Below are positions 1-4,560 of a DNA stretch of 5,133 nt, in pieces. The stretch is from CAKSQF01 sp964569225 (GTDB taxonomy: Bacteria > Bacillota > Clostridia > Oscillospirales > CAG-272). The stretch covers positions 1 to 5,133 of the forward strand of contig CAZMTU010000138.1 in assembly GCA_964569225.1 (NCBI GenBank), given 5' to 3'. Both the position numbers and the translations under genes were made by a program. Position 1 is the stretch's first letter, and each line of letters opens with the position of its first letter. Below the pieces are notes generated by a model. The model was not told the DNA's origin. It searched no databases and saw nothing but the letters and a program-made list of their open reading frames with translations.

Positions 1-66
1 CTTCGCTATGGTCCTTTTTTTTACTACTGCAACTTCATTTTACAATCCGCGTAAAAATATTTTTTC

Positions 67-95
67 ATAATATCATATTGTTTTGGAAAAATCAA
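67..95 (-). promoter_or_regulatory. Sigma-A-type promoter firing left, out of the window
   Basis: On the minus strand there is a -35 box TTGATT (95-90), a 17-bp spacer and a -10 box TATTAT (72-67). Each box differs from consensus at one position. Transcription would begin near 60 and leave the window at position 1, passing a purine-rich AAAAGGA at 18-12 that may serve as a Shine-Dalgarno for a gene just outside. The AT-rich context makes chance matches likelier, but spacing and both hexamers are good. Confidence 0.55.
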
Positions 96-387
96 CCAAA
101 TTTTATATTCTTTTGGCAGAATGAACATAAATAGTTTTTTCATCTATACAATTTGCAAACTGTTAAAACGTATACCTTTTAATAGATTCCACTTGAACGA
201 AAAAGACATTCTCTATCAAGGCTTACTCTACCGGGAGATTTCAAAAAAAATGAAAAAAATTTTGAAAAGGGTGTCCGGAAATGCGCTTTTCCGTACATAT
301 ATATTATGAAGGGATTTTTTGACGTACCAGTTTACTGGATATTCTCCATCGTCCAAAAGTCTCTTCATATCCAAACTTCATACCATT

Positions 388-431
388 TAAAAACTCGTTT
401 TCGACATTTGTTGAAAACGAGTTTTTATTTT
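388..431. terminator. Strong, probably bidirectional intrinsic terminator
   Basis: A long inverted repeat pairs 388-402 with 413-427 perfectly (15 bp, core AAAACTCGTTTTC / GAAAACGAGTTTT). On the plus strand the helix continues inward (G-U, A-U, C-G at 403-405/410-412) to a four-base loop at 406-409. The plus-strand RNA ends in GUUUUUAUUUU and the minus-strand RNA in GAGUUUUUAAAU, so both directions have a U tract. No plus-strand gene precedes it in the window. It may stop transcripts from a small unseen plus-strand unit, or minus-strand read-through from the HAD operon across sod. Confidence 0.75.
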
Positions 432-446
432 CAGATCTCTATATGC

Positions 447-481
447 AAAAGACCGCTCCCAAAAGCAGGAACGGTCTTTCT
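447..481. terminator. Second hairpin terminator upstream of sod
   Basis: AAAGACCGCTCC (448-459) pairs with GGAACGGTCTTT (468-479) around an eight-base loop. The only imperfect pair is C-A on the plus strand but a G-U wobble on the minus strand, so the helix is uninterrupted only in minus-strand RNA. U-rich tails follow on both sides (CUUUCUUUAUAU plus; CUUUUGCAUAU minus). It lies 16 bp from the preceding terminator, giving a tandem pair. The wobble bias hints that it acts at least partly on leftward transcripts, i.e. read-through of the HAD operon antisense to sod. Confidence 0.6.
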
Positions 482-493
482 TTATATCCTTAA

Positions 494-508
494 AATCAAT
501 GATTATAA
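494..508. promoter_or_regulatory. Weak PerR-box-like site upstream of sod
   Basis: The 15-mer ending in ATTATAA has a perfect right half and three further matches on the left against the Bacillus PerR consensus TTATAATnATTATAA (10 of 14 defined positions, counted by eye). It sits about 80 bp before the sod start. A peroxide-sensing Fur-family repressor would make sense ahead of an oxidative-stress gene, but the left half is poor and AT-rich DNA gives such matches by chance. Confidence 0.22.
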
Positions 509-589
509 ACGCAAAAGTATATTTCCTGTAAACCTTCTTTTCACATGATCTGTTTTAGCCGCGTATCATAAAGAAAAGGAGGTTTTTCC

Positions 590-1222
590 ATGAACAACAC
601 CTATCCGTTTGAGAATATCCCCCTGCCCTATGGCTATCAATCCTTGGAGCCTTATATTGATGAAAAGACGATGCATCTGCACCATGACCGGCATCTTCAG
701 GCCTATATTGATCATCTAAACAACATTTTAACGGACCATCCGGAGCTGCAGGGCTGGACGCTTGAGGGGCTGCTGCGGCTTTCCCGCATCCTTCCCAATC
801 ACATCCGGCAGTCTATTATCGACAACGCCGGGGGCGTATATAATCACCGCTTCTTTTTTGACTCAATGACTCCTCCGGGGAAAAAGATCGAAAAAAGCGC
901 TTTATCCGCTGAAATCACCCGGCAATTCGGTTCCTTTGATCGGTTTCAGGAACAGTTTACAAAAGAGGCTATGGACGTTTTCGGATCCGGGTATGCATGG
1001 CTCGTGCTGGACAAAAGAAAATTGAAAATCGTCCCCACGGCAAATCAGGACACACCGCTTTCGGATAATCTGCGGCCTATCCTGACATTGGATGTCTGGG
1101 AACACGCCTATTATTTAAAGCATTACAATCTGCGCAAGGACTACATCGAAGACTGGTTTTCCGTCATTGACTGGGAAAAAGCGGCCCAGCGTTTTCTCCG
1201 CGCTTATTCCGCCGTATCCTGA
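590..1222 (+). CDS. sodA: Superoxide dismutase, Fe/Mn family (Mn-type signature)
   Basis: This 210-residue protein has the usual length of a cytoplasmic Fe/Mn superoxide dismutase, which converts superoxide to oxygen and hydrogen peroxide. It has no signal peptide. The N-terminal helical-hairpin domain is followed by the alpha/beta domain. The four metal ligands are visible: H31 (in LHHDRH), H86 (in YNH), and D168 and H172 (in DVWEHAYY). Gateway residues H35 and Y39 are present, as is dimer-bridging E171. Gly82 together with Gln153 (in ANQDTPL) is the manganese-type outer-sphere pattern, though metal use cannot be proved by sequence. Deviations: Leu follows H35 where His is common, and two active-site tryptophans of E. 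coli SodA are Phe90 and Tyr135. The start is fixed by AAAGGAGG at 575-582, 7 bases before ATG. Its 3' end overlaps the convergent HAD gene by 19 bp. Confidence 0.95.
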   Translation: MNNTYPFENIPLPYGYQSLEPYIDEKTMHLHHDRHLQAYIDHLNNILTDHPELQGWTLEGLLRLSRILPNHIRQSIIDNAGGVYNHRFFFDSMTPPGKKIEKSALSAEITRQFGSFDRFQEQFTKEAMDVFGSGYAWLVLDKRKLKIVPTANQDTPLSDNLRPILTLDVWEHAYYLKHYNLRKDYIEDWFSVIDWEKAAQRFLRAYSAVS

Positions 1223-1869
1223 TGCGCTTCTAACCAGGTGATCACCTCGCGCAGGCTGGGCAAAACCGCTTCGGCGCTGGCCTTCATCTCCTCGTCCGGC
1301 TCGATCAGATCCGGCACCAGCATCCCGTGCATCCCGGCGGCCGCGACACTTTTGATGCCATTTCGGGAATCCTCCAGGCCAATACATTCTTCGGGTTTTA
1401 CCCCCAGCGTCCGGGCGGCCGTCAGATAGATATCCGGATCGGGCTTGCTCTTTTGAATCATGTCCCCGCAGATCAGCACGTCAAAATAATCCCGCAGTCC
1501 CGCCATCCGGAGGTTCCGCTCAGCGTCCCCGCGGATGGAGGAGGTCGCCATCGCAATGCGCATATCATGGGCCTTTAGGTACTCAAGCAGTTCCCGGAGT
1601 CCGTCCTTACAGGGCATCCCGTTCTTTTGATAATACGCTTCAATGATGGGCTTGCTGACCGCCAGCATCGTGTCAAGGCTCAGCTTATCGCCAAACTCCT
1701 CCCTGAAGATTTCCCGGCAGCGAGCCCGGTTGCAGCCGAGACAGCGGTTATTCACTTCCTCTAGGTTATCAAGACCAAATTGCCGTCCCACCTCAATCCA
1801 TACGTCCCGTCCGACCCGTTCGGTATCAAACATCAGCCCATCCATATCAAAAACTGCCGCTTTAATCAT
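1204..1869 (-). CDS. HAD-superfamily phosphatase, beta-phosphoglucomutase-like
   Basis: This 221-residue cytoplasmic enzyme belongs to HAD subfamily IA. Motif I is FDMDGLMFDTE, with nucleophile D8 and acid/base D10. Motif II is ATSS (T109-S110), motif III is K142 in KSKPDPDIY, and motif IV is the acidic pair E166-D167 in GLEDSRNG. Residues from about 15 to 85 form the helical C1 cap that sets substrate choice. The ED-type motif IV and GLxFDTE signature place it with beta-phosphoglucomutase and sugar-phosphate phosphatases, but I cannot name the substrate. The family removes phosphate from, or isomerises, small phosphorylated metabolites. ATG at 1869 is preceded by GAAGGAG (1883-1877), 7 bases away. 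It is the second gene of a two-HAD operon, 44 bp after the first, and ends inside the 3' end of sod with no terminator visible. Confidence 0.9.
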   Translation of the reverse strand: MIKAAVFDMDGLMFDTERVGRDVWIEVGRQFGLDNLEEVNNRCLGCNRARCREIFREEFGDKLSLDTMLAVSKPIIEAYYQKNGMPCKDGLRELLEYLKAHDMRIAMATSSIRGDAERNLRMAGLRDYFDVLICGDMIQKSKPDPDIYLTAARTLGVKPEECIGLEDSRNGIKSVAAAGMHGMLVPDLIEPDEEMKASAEAVLPSLREVITWLEAHQDTAE

Positions 1870-1913
1870 CTTGTTTCTCCTTCATCTGTCGTAGTTGTCC
1901 TGGCTGCAAAGGA

Positions 1914-2585
1914 TTACAGCGTCTGCAGGATTTCCGATTCATCGAACAAAATTCTTTCCAGCTGTGCCGCGTCCTCCGCGACAAAACGCGCACCGTAACC
2001 TTCCAGCTCCTCCCGGCTCCCAAAGCCGTACAGGACACCGATGGCGGGCAAAGAAAACGCCGCCGCACCAATCATATCAAACCTTGTGTCCCCGATCATT
2101 ACGGCGTCCTGACGCTCCGCAGGCGTCAGCCTGTCCAGGATATACTGCAAAACTTCTTCCTTCGTATCCCGGCTTCCGTCCAGAGTCGCGCCGCCAATCA
2201 GGTCAAAATACGGATCCAAATGAAAATGCTCCAAAATCTCCCCGGCAAACTCCTCCGGCTTTGAGGTCGCAAGGACCACCTTTCTCCCTGCCTCGTGCAG
2301 GCGGCGCAGCAGTCCCGAGATACCGGGATAAACGCTGCACTCAAATTTGCCGATAGGCGCATACCGCTGGCGATACATTTCGGTCGCCTGCTCGGCCTGT
2401 TCCGGCGTCATCTGAAAATACTGACGGAACGAATCCCGCAGCGGCGGGCCGATAAACGGACGTAAGGTTTTCGGGTCCTCCACCTCAATGCCAAACTGGC
2501 GCAAGGCGTGCTGTACGCTGGCAATAATCCCCGGCTCCGAGTCGGTAATTGTGCCATCTAAATCGAATAAAACGGTCGAATACAT
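1914..2585 (-). CDS. HAD-superfamily phosphatase, phosphoglycolate phosphatase/5'-nucleotidase-like
   Basis: The protein is 223 residues from the preferred start. HAD motifs are complete: FDLDGTITDSE (D8, D10), LATSKPEE (T107, S108), K142, and a GDTRFD motif IV (D166, D170). The helical cap (about 16-82) contains FIGPPLRDSF, a signature I associate with the Gph/5'-nucleotidase-like branch (HAD_5NT type). It probably dephosphorylates phosphoglycolate, a nucleotide or a similar small phosphate ester in the cytoplasm; the exact substrate is inference. The frame stays open upstream to 2699, but ATG at 2585 has AGGAGG (2596-2591) five bases ahead and the -10 box at 2616-2611 lies inside the longer version, so the short form is right. 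First gene of the two-HAD operon. The GC-rich codon use resembles that of its HAD partner. Confidence 0.9.
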   Translation of the reverse strand: MYSTVLFDLDGTITDSEPGIIASVQHALRQFGIEVEDPKTLRPFIGPPLRDSFRQYFQMTPEQAEQATEMYRQRYAPIGKFECSVYPGISGLLRRLHEAGRKVVLATSKPEEFAGEILEHFHLDPYFDLIGGATLDGSRDTKEEVLQYILDRLTPAERQDAVMIGDTRFDMIGAAAFSLPAIGVLYGFGSREELEGYGARFVAEDAAQLERILFDESEILQTL

Positions 2586-2610
2586 AAAAACCTCCTGTTC
2601 CATTTCCCTC

Positions 2611-2639
2611 ATTATACCTTGAAACAGCTTTCCGCGCAA
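2611..2639 (-). promoter_or_regulatory. Promoter of the two-HAD operon
   Basis: The minus strand carries a -35 box TTGCGC (2639-2634), exactly 17 bp, then a perfect -10 box TATAAT (2616-2611). Transcription would begin near 2604, leaving a leader of about 19 nt with AGGAGG at 2596-2591. This promoter rules out the longer in-frame start of the first HAD gene. Confidence 0.75.
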
Positions 2640-2754
2640 GAGTGTTTTCCCTGATTCCAAATTATGAAAAGCACATGGAAAACGCACCGCGCCCTGCACC
2701 TCGGCGTTTGCAACGAGATTGCCGTAAATAGAGCCGGCTCCCCTTCTCCAGCAA

Positions 2755-2800
2755 CAACAAAAGGCCGCTGTCCCCGCGCTTCGGCAGGAACAGCAGCCTT
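2755..2800 (-). terminator. Strong minus-strand intrinsic terminator
   Basis: Positions 2761-2777 pair with 2784-2800 in minus-strand RNA as an uninterrupted 17-bp helix with a six-base loop (CGAAGC), followed by UUUUGUUGUU. Three of the pairs (2766/2795, 2772/2789, 2775/2786) are G-U on the minus strand but C-A mismatches on the plus strand, so the structure is selected for leftward transcripts. No protein gene ends here. The only visible source of such a transcript is the MerR-type promoter at 2886-2916, about 80 bp upstream of the hairpin. It also insulates the HAD operon promoter. Confidence 0.75.
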
Positions 2801-2879
2801 CTTAGTCTGCAATCATACTGTATAGAAAAAATCATAACCTCGGCTTCAGCCGGATCCGGACAGCTTCTGCTGCCCATAC
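2755..2879 (-). ncRNA. Candidate small structured RNA (or gene scar) between MerR-type promoter and terminator
   Basis: The transcript predicted from the promoter at 2886-2916 would start near 2879 and stop at about 2755, roughly 120 nt. It would form three successive stem-loops. The first is GGGCAGC-AGAA-GCUGUCC (2875-2858, 7 bp with one G-U). The second is CGGC-UGAA-GCCG (2852-2841, extendable with a bulge) followed by six U at 2831-2826. The third is the terminator at 2800-2761. The G-U pairs favour the minus strand. An open frame from 2877 to 2662 exists, but it has no Shine-Dalgarno, starts at the very 5' end, runs through the terminator, and looks like no family I know. The alternative is a deletion that joined a MerR-regulated promoter to the terminator of a lost gene. 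No known RNA family is recognised. Confidence 0.35.
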
Positions 2880-2885
2880 GCTGTT

Positions 2886-2916
2886 TGTATACACCCTGGA
2901 GTTCACTCTATGTCAA
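2886..2916 (-). promoter_or_regulatory. MerR-family-type promoter/operator with 19-bp spacer
   Basis: On the minus strand a perfect -35 box TTGACA (2916-2911) is separated by 19 bp from a -10 box TATACA (2891-2886). The overlong spacer contains the dyad GAGT-GA-ACTC near its centre. Overlong spacers with a central dyad are the hallmark of promoters activated by MerR-family regulators, which untwist the DNA to align the two boxes. The dyad resembles operators of the NmlR/AdhR-like branch (electrophile and formaldehyde sensors), but that assignment is from memory. No merR gene is in the window, and the DNA downstream has no credible protein gene. Confidence 0.7.
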
Positions 2917-3078
2917 GCCTTTCTTATCCGGCGGTTCAATTTTCGTGAAGCTGCATAATATACTTGTTAAACATCTGATGTATATACCTATTTTCGCGAT
3001 GGTTCGTTGTTTTTATCCGCTCGCAGCACCTCATGCACCCAATCGGAACAAACCGTTTTTGGATGCATCTTTTTTGAA
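2917..3078. other. Intergenic DNA, no assignable gene; possible coding remnant
   Basis: This stretch between the MerR-type promoter and the TetR regulatory region has no supported gene. Long open frames exist on both strands (plus 2885-3121; minus, several), but none has a ribosome binding site or a recognisable domain. One minus-strand frame running from 3098 to 2913 reads like plausible protein (for example CSDWVHEVLRADKNNE) but is broken by stops at codons 37 and 44 and stops again at 2915-2913. That would fit a decayed gene, though chance cannot be excluded. No promoter with good boxes was found within it. Confidence 0.35.
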
Positions 3079-3101
3079 TTGTCCGTCTGAAGACTCGACA
3101 A
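3079..3101. promoter_or_regulatory. Candidate operator: inverted repeat over the -35 of the TetR operon
   Basis: TTGTC (3079-3083) is mirrored by GACAA (3097-3101), and inside it GTCT (3085-3088) by AGAC (3091-3094). The arms are offset by a single base. The repeat covers the -35 box at 3095-3100, where a bound TetR-family dimer would block RNA polymerase. TetR regulators usually bind such dyads in their own promoters. A second weaker dyad, TATAA/TTATA (3117-3121 and 3128-3132), overlaps the -10 and is an alternative. Confidence 0.4.
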
Positions 3102-3122
3102 ATTGGAACGCCGTAGTATAAT
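3095..3122 (+). promoter_or_regulatory. Promoter of the TetR-CPBP operon
   Basis: A -35 box TCGACA (one mismatch to consensus) at 3095-3100 is followed by 16 bp and a perfect -10 TATAAT at 3117-3122. Transcription would start near 3129, giving a leader of about 33 nt to the TTG start. A second TATAAT lies at 3131-3136 but has no good -35 partner at normal spacing. Confidence 0.6.
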
Positions 3123-3146
3123 TAATGTTATATAATGACAGTTATG

Positions 3147-3153
3147 AAAGGAG
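3147..3153 (+). promoter_or_regulatory. Ribosome binding site that decides a TTG start for the TetR gene
   Basis: AAAGGAG lies 8 bases before TTG at 3162-3164. The in-frame ATGs at 3135 and 3144 have no Shine-Dalgarno upstream, and the first lies within a TATAAT sequence at or near the predicted transcription start, so translation most likely begins at the TTG. Confidence 0.8.
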
Positions 3154-3161
3154 AAATCATA

Positions 3162-3731
3162 TTGCCGCCGAAAGCAAAAATCACAAAAGAGATGATCATG
3201 GACGCTGCTTTTGAAGTTACCCGAACCGAGGGAGCGGAAAATGTCAACGCACGGACAGTTTCAAAAAAACTCGGCTGTTCTACACAGCCCGTTATGTACC
3301 ATTTTGCAAAAATTGAGGATATGAAAAAAGCGGTCTATGATAAAACAAATTGGTTTCATACGGAATATTTAATGAATATCAAGCCAAATGAAGATGTCAT
3401 GCTTGGAATTGGACTGAATTATATCCGCTTTGCGGTCGAAGAACCGAATTTGTTCCGTTTCCTGTTCCAGTCGGGTTTTGCCGTCGAAAACAACATTCTC
3501 CAAATGATAGATGCCGAGGAACTGAAACCCGTTCTTTCTGCAATGCAGCAAGAAATGAAGTTAAATGAGGAGCAGACCAAAGAGGTTTTTCTAACGCTTG
3601 CATTATTCGTTCATGGCTATGCCAGTATCATCGCCAATAATTCCTTGGAATTTGATGAAACCATTACCGCCACCCATTTAAAGCGCGTTTATACCGGAGC
3701 AATACTCGCGTTACAGGAGGAAACAAAATGA
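3162..3731 (+). CDS. TetR/AcrR-family transcriptional regulator
   Basis: From the TTG start this is a 189-residue DNA-binding repressor of normal TetR length, beginning MPPKAKITKEMI as relatives do. The N-terminal TetR domain spans about 6-52, with helix-turn-helix NARTVSKKLGCSTQPVMYHF at 29-48, where Y46-H47-F48 is the family-typical end of the recognition helix. The remainder is the all-helical ligand-binding and dimer domain. LFVHGYASII (148-157) resembles the WHG-type C-terminal domain. The ligand is unknown. The stop overlaps the start of the CPBP protease gene by 4 bp (ATGA), so the two are translationally coupled and it most likely represses its own operon through a dyad in the promoter (3079-3101). 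Codon use is more AT-rich than in the HAD and pnp genes. A longer ATG start at 3135 is unlikely. Confidence 0.88.
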   Translation: MPPKAKITKEMIMDAAFEVTRTEGAENVNARTVSKKLGCSTQPVMYHFAKIEDMKKAVYDKTNWFHTEYLMNIKPNEDVMLGIGLNYIRFAVEEPNLFRFLFQSGFAVENNILQMIDAEELKPVLSAMQQEMKLNEEQTKEVFLTLALFVHGYASIIANNSLEFDETITATHLKRVYTGAILALQEETK

Positions 3732-4462
3732 AGAAATTATATGAGAAAAACGAATTGATCTTTGCGATTGTCTGGATTATTGCCTATGTTGTCTTATTCA
3801 GCCTTGCAGATAACTTTTCAGATTCTTTGGGCACTGCCAAAATCATAACTGCCCCCATAGGCATCTTCTTTGCACTGTTTCTGTTTATCTGGATAAAAAA
3901 GAACAGCCTGCTGGAAAAATACGGTTTGTGTGCATTTAAGGGAAATGGACAGAGTTATCTATACTTTATACCGCTCATCCTGATTATGACCACAAATTTG
4001 TGGAACGGCGCCGCAATAAATGTTTCTGCTCTGGAAGTTATGCTGCATATTTTGAGTATGTTGTGCGTGGGGTTTGTCGAAGAAGTCATTTTCCGCGGGC
4101 TTCTTTTCAAGGCAATCTGCAAAAACAATGTAAGGCAGGCAATCTTCATTTCAAGCGTTACCTTTGGGATCGGTCATATTGTCAATTTGCTGAACGGCGC
4201 AGATGTTTTGCCTACACTTTTACAAATCTGCTATGCAGTGGCAATCGGTTTTCTTTTTGTCATTATTTTCTACAAAGGAAAGAGCCTTTTGCCATGCATC
4301 CTTACACACGGCATTTTCAACTCCCTCAGCATTTTTTCTGTTCAAGGCTCACAGATGTTTAACATCGTCATTTCTGCTGTATTATGCGCCGTCTCGATCG
4401 GGTATGCGCTATGGATCTTAAAACAGCCTGCAATCTCTGAGAAAAATCACAAAGTGGATTAA
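3728..4462 (+). CDS. CPBP-family intramembrane glutamic endopeptidase (CAAX protease-like)
   Basis: This is a 244-residue membrane protein with about seven or eight hydrophobic segments (roughly 10-27, 38-56, 77-90, 103-117, 137-155, 163-182, 186-202, 209-230). The CPBP/Abi motifs are complete: EEVIFRG with E118, E119 and R123; FGIGH with H150; and a third motif LTHGIFN with H194 and N198. These conserved residues form the intramembrane active site in this family, so it is probably an active protease. Bacterial members take part in bacteriocin self-immunity, peptide maturation or membrane-protein cleavage; the substrate here cannot be read. The start has AGGAGG at 3715-3720, 7 bases ahead, and overlaps the TetR stop as ATGA, so its expression should follow the regulator's ligand. 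No bacteriocin, prenyltransferase or peptide precursor gene is visible nearby. AT-rich codons match the TetR gene. Confidence 0.9.
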   Translation: MKKLYEKNELIFAIVWIIAYVVLFSLADNFSDSLGTAKIITAPIGIFFALFLFIWIKKNSLLEKYGLCAFKGNGQSYLYFIPLILIMTTNLWNGAAINVSALEVMLHILSMLCVGFVEEVIFRGLLFKAICKNNVRQAIFISSVTFGIGHIVNLLNGADVLPTLLQICYAVAIGFLFVIIFYKGKSLLPCILTHGIFNSLSIFSVQGSQMFNIVISAVLCAVSIGYALWILKQPAISEKNHKVD

Positions 4463-4518
4463 GATAAGCATAAAAGTGTATAGAATTTCATGGTTAGACT
4501 ATGCTAATCCATATGTTC

Positions 4519-4551
4519 AAAAACAGCGGAAAGCTTTACGCCTTCCGCTGT
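4519..4551 (-). terminator. Terminator of pnp
   Basis: In minus-strand RNA, 4551-4540 pairs with 4534-4523 as a 12-bp helix (ACAGCGGAAGGC / GCUUUCCGCUGU, one G-U) around the loop GUAAA, followed by five U. On the plus strand the G-U becomes a C-A mismatch and the tail (GCUCUAAUUUUA) is poor, so the element mainly serves pnp, 9 bp past its stop. It may also slow the convergent TetR-CPBP transcript, which has no good terminator of its own. Confidence 0.85.
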
Positions 4552-4560
4552 GCTCTAATT

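Larger units (their letters stand above)
1..589. other. AT-rich intergenic region without a convincing gene
   Basis: This stretch before the superoxide dismutase gene is rich in A and T runs. The short open frames in it (121-309, 306-548) start without a Shine-Dalgarno sequence, and the second one runs straight through both terminator hairpins, so I do not call genes. It holds an outward minus-strand promoter (67-95), two terminator-like hairpins (388-431, 447-481) and a weak PerR-like half-site (494-508). At the left edge the minus strand reads AAAAGGA (18-12), which could be the ribosome binding site of a gene starting just outside the window. A small hairpin at 276-293 (CGGAAA/TTTCCG) and a short palindrome CCAGTTTACTGG at 326-337 are also present, without clear function. 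I see no convincing sigma-A promoter directly ahead of sod. Confidence 0.6.

Noticed and set aside
121..309. 62-codon plus-strand open frame, and an internal ATG at 250 giving a 19-residue basic peptide
   Set aside because: No Shine-Dalgarno at usable spacing, composition simply follows the A-rich DNA, and no family is recognised.
306..548. 80-codon plus-strand open frame
   Set aside because: It has no ribosome binding site and runs through two terminator hairpins.
1236..1247. Perfect 12-bp palindrome AGGTGATCACCT near the sod/HAD junction, considered as a terminator
   Set aside because: It has no U tract on either side and lies inside the HAD coding sequence.
1895..2356. 153-codon plus-strand open frame opposite the first HAD gene
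   Set aside because: It is antisense to a complete HAD gene with all motifs, is rich in Pro, Arg and Ser as expected for a shadow frame, and has no ribosome binding site.
2611..2699. N-terminal extension of the first HAD gene to the ATG at 2699
   Set aside because: The promoter -10/-35 lies within it, and a strong AGGAGG precedes the ATG at 2585, where the HAD fold begins.
2662..2877. 71-codon minus-strand open frame just after the MerR-type promoter
   Set aside because: It has no leader or ribosome binding site, its frame crosses the strong terminator at 2755-2800, and the product is low-complexity and basic.
2885..3121. 78-codon plus-strand open frame starting at TTG
   Set aside because: It has no ribosome binding site, overlaps the MerR-type promoter and the TetR operator, and has no recognisable domain.
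4000..4362. 120-codon plus-strand open frame inside the CPBP gene
   Set aside because: It is an out-of-frame shadow; the CPBP frame carries all conserved motifs.
4491..4510. Imperfect hairpin GGTTAG / CTAATCC after the CPBP gene, considered as its terminator
   Set aside because: It has a short stem with a bulge and no T run afterwards.
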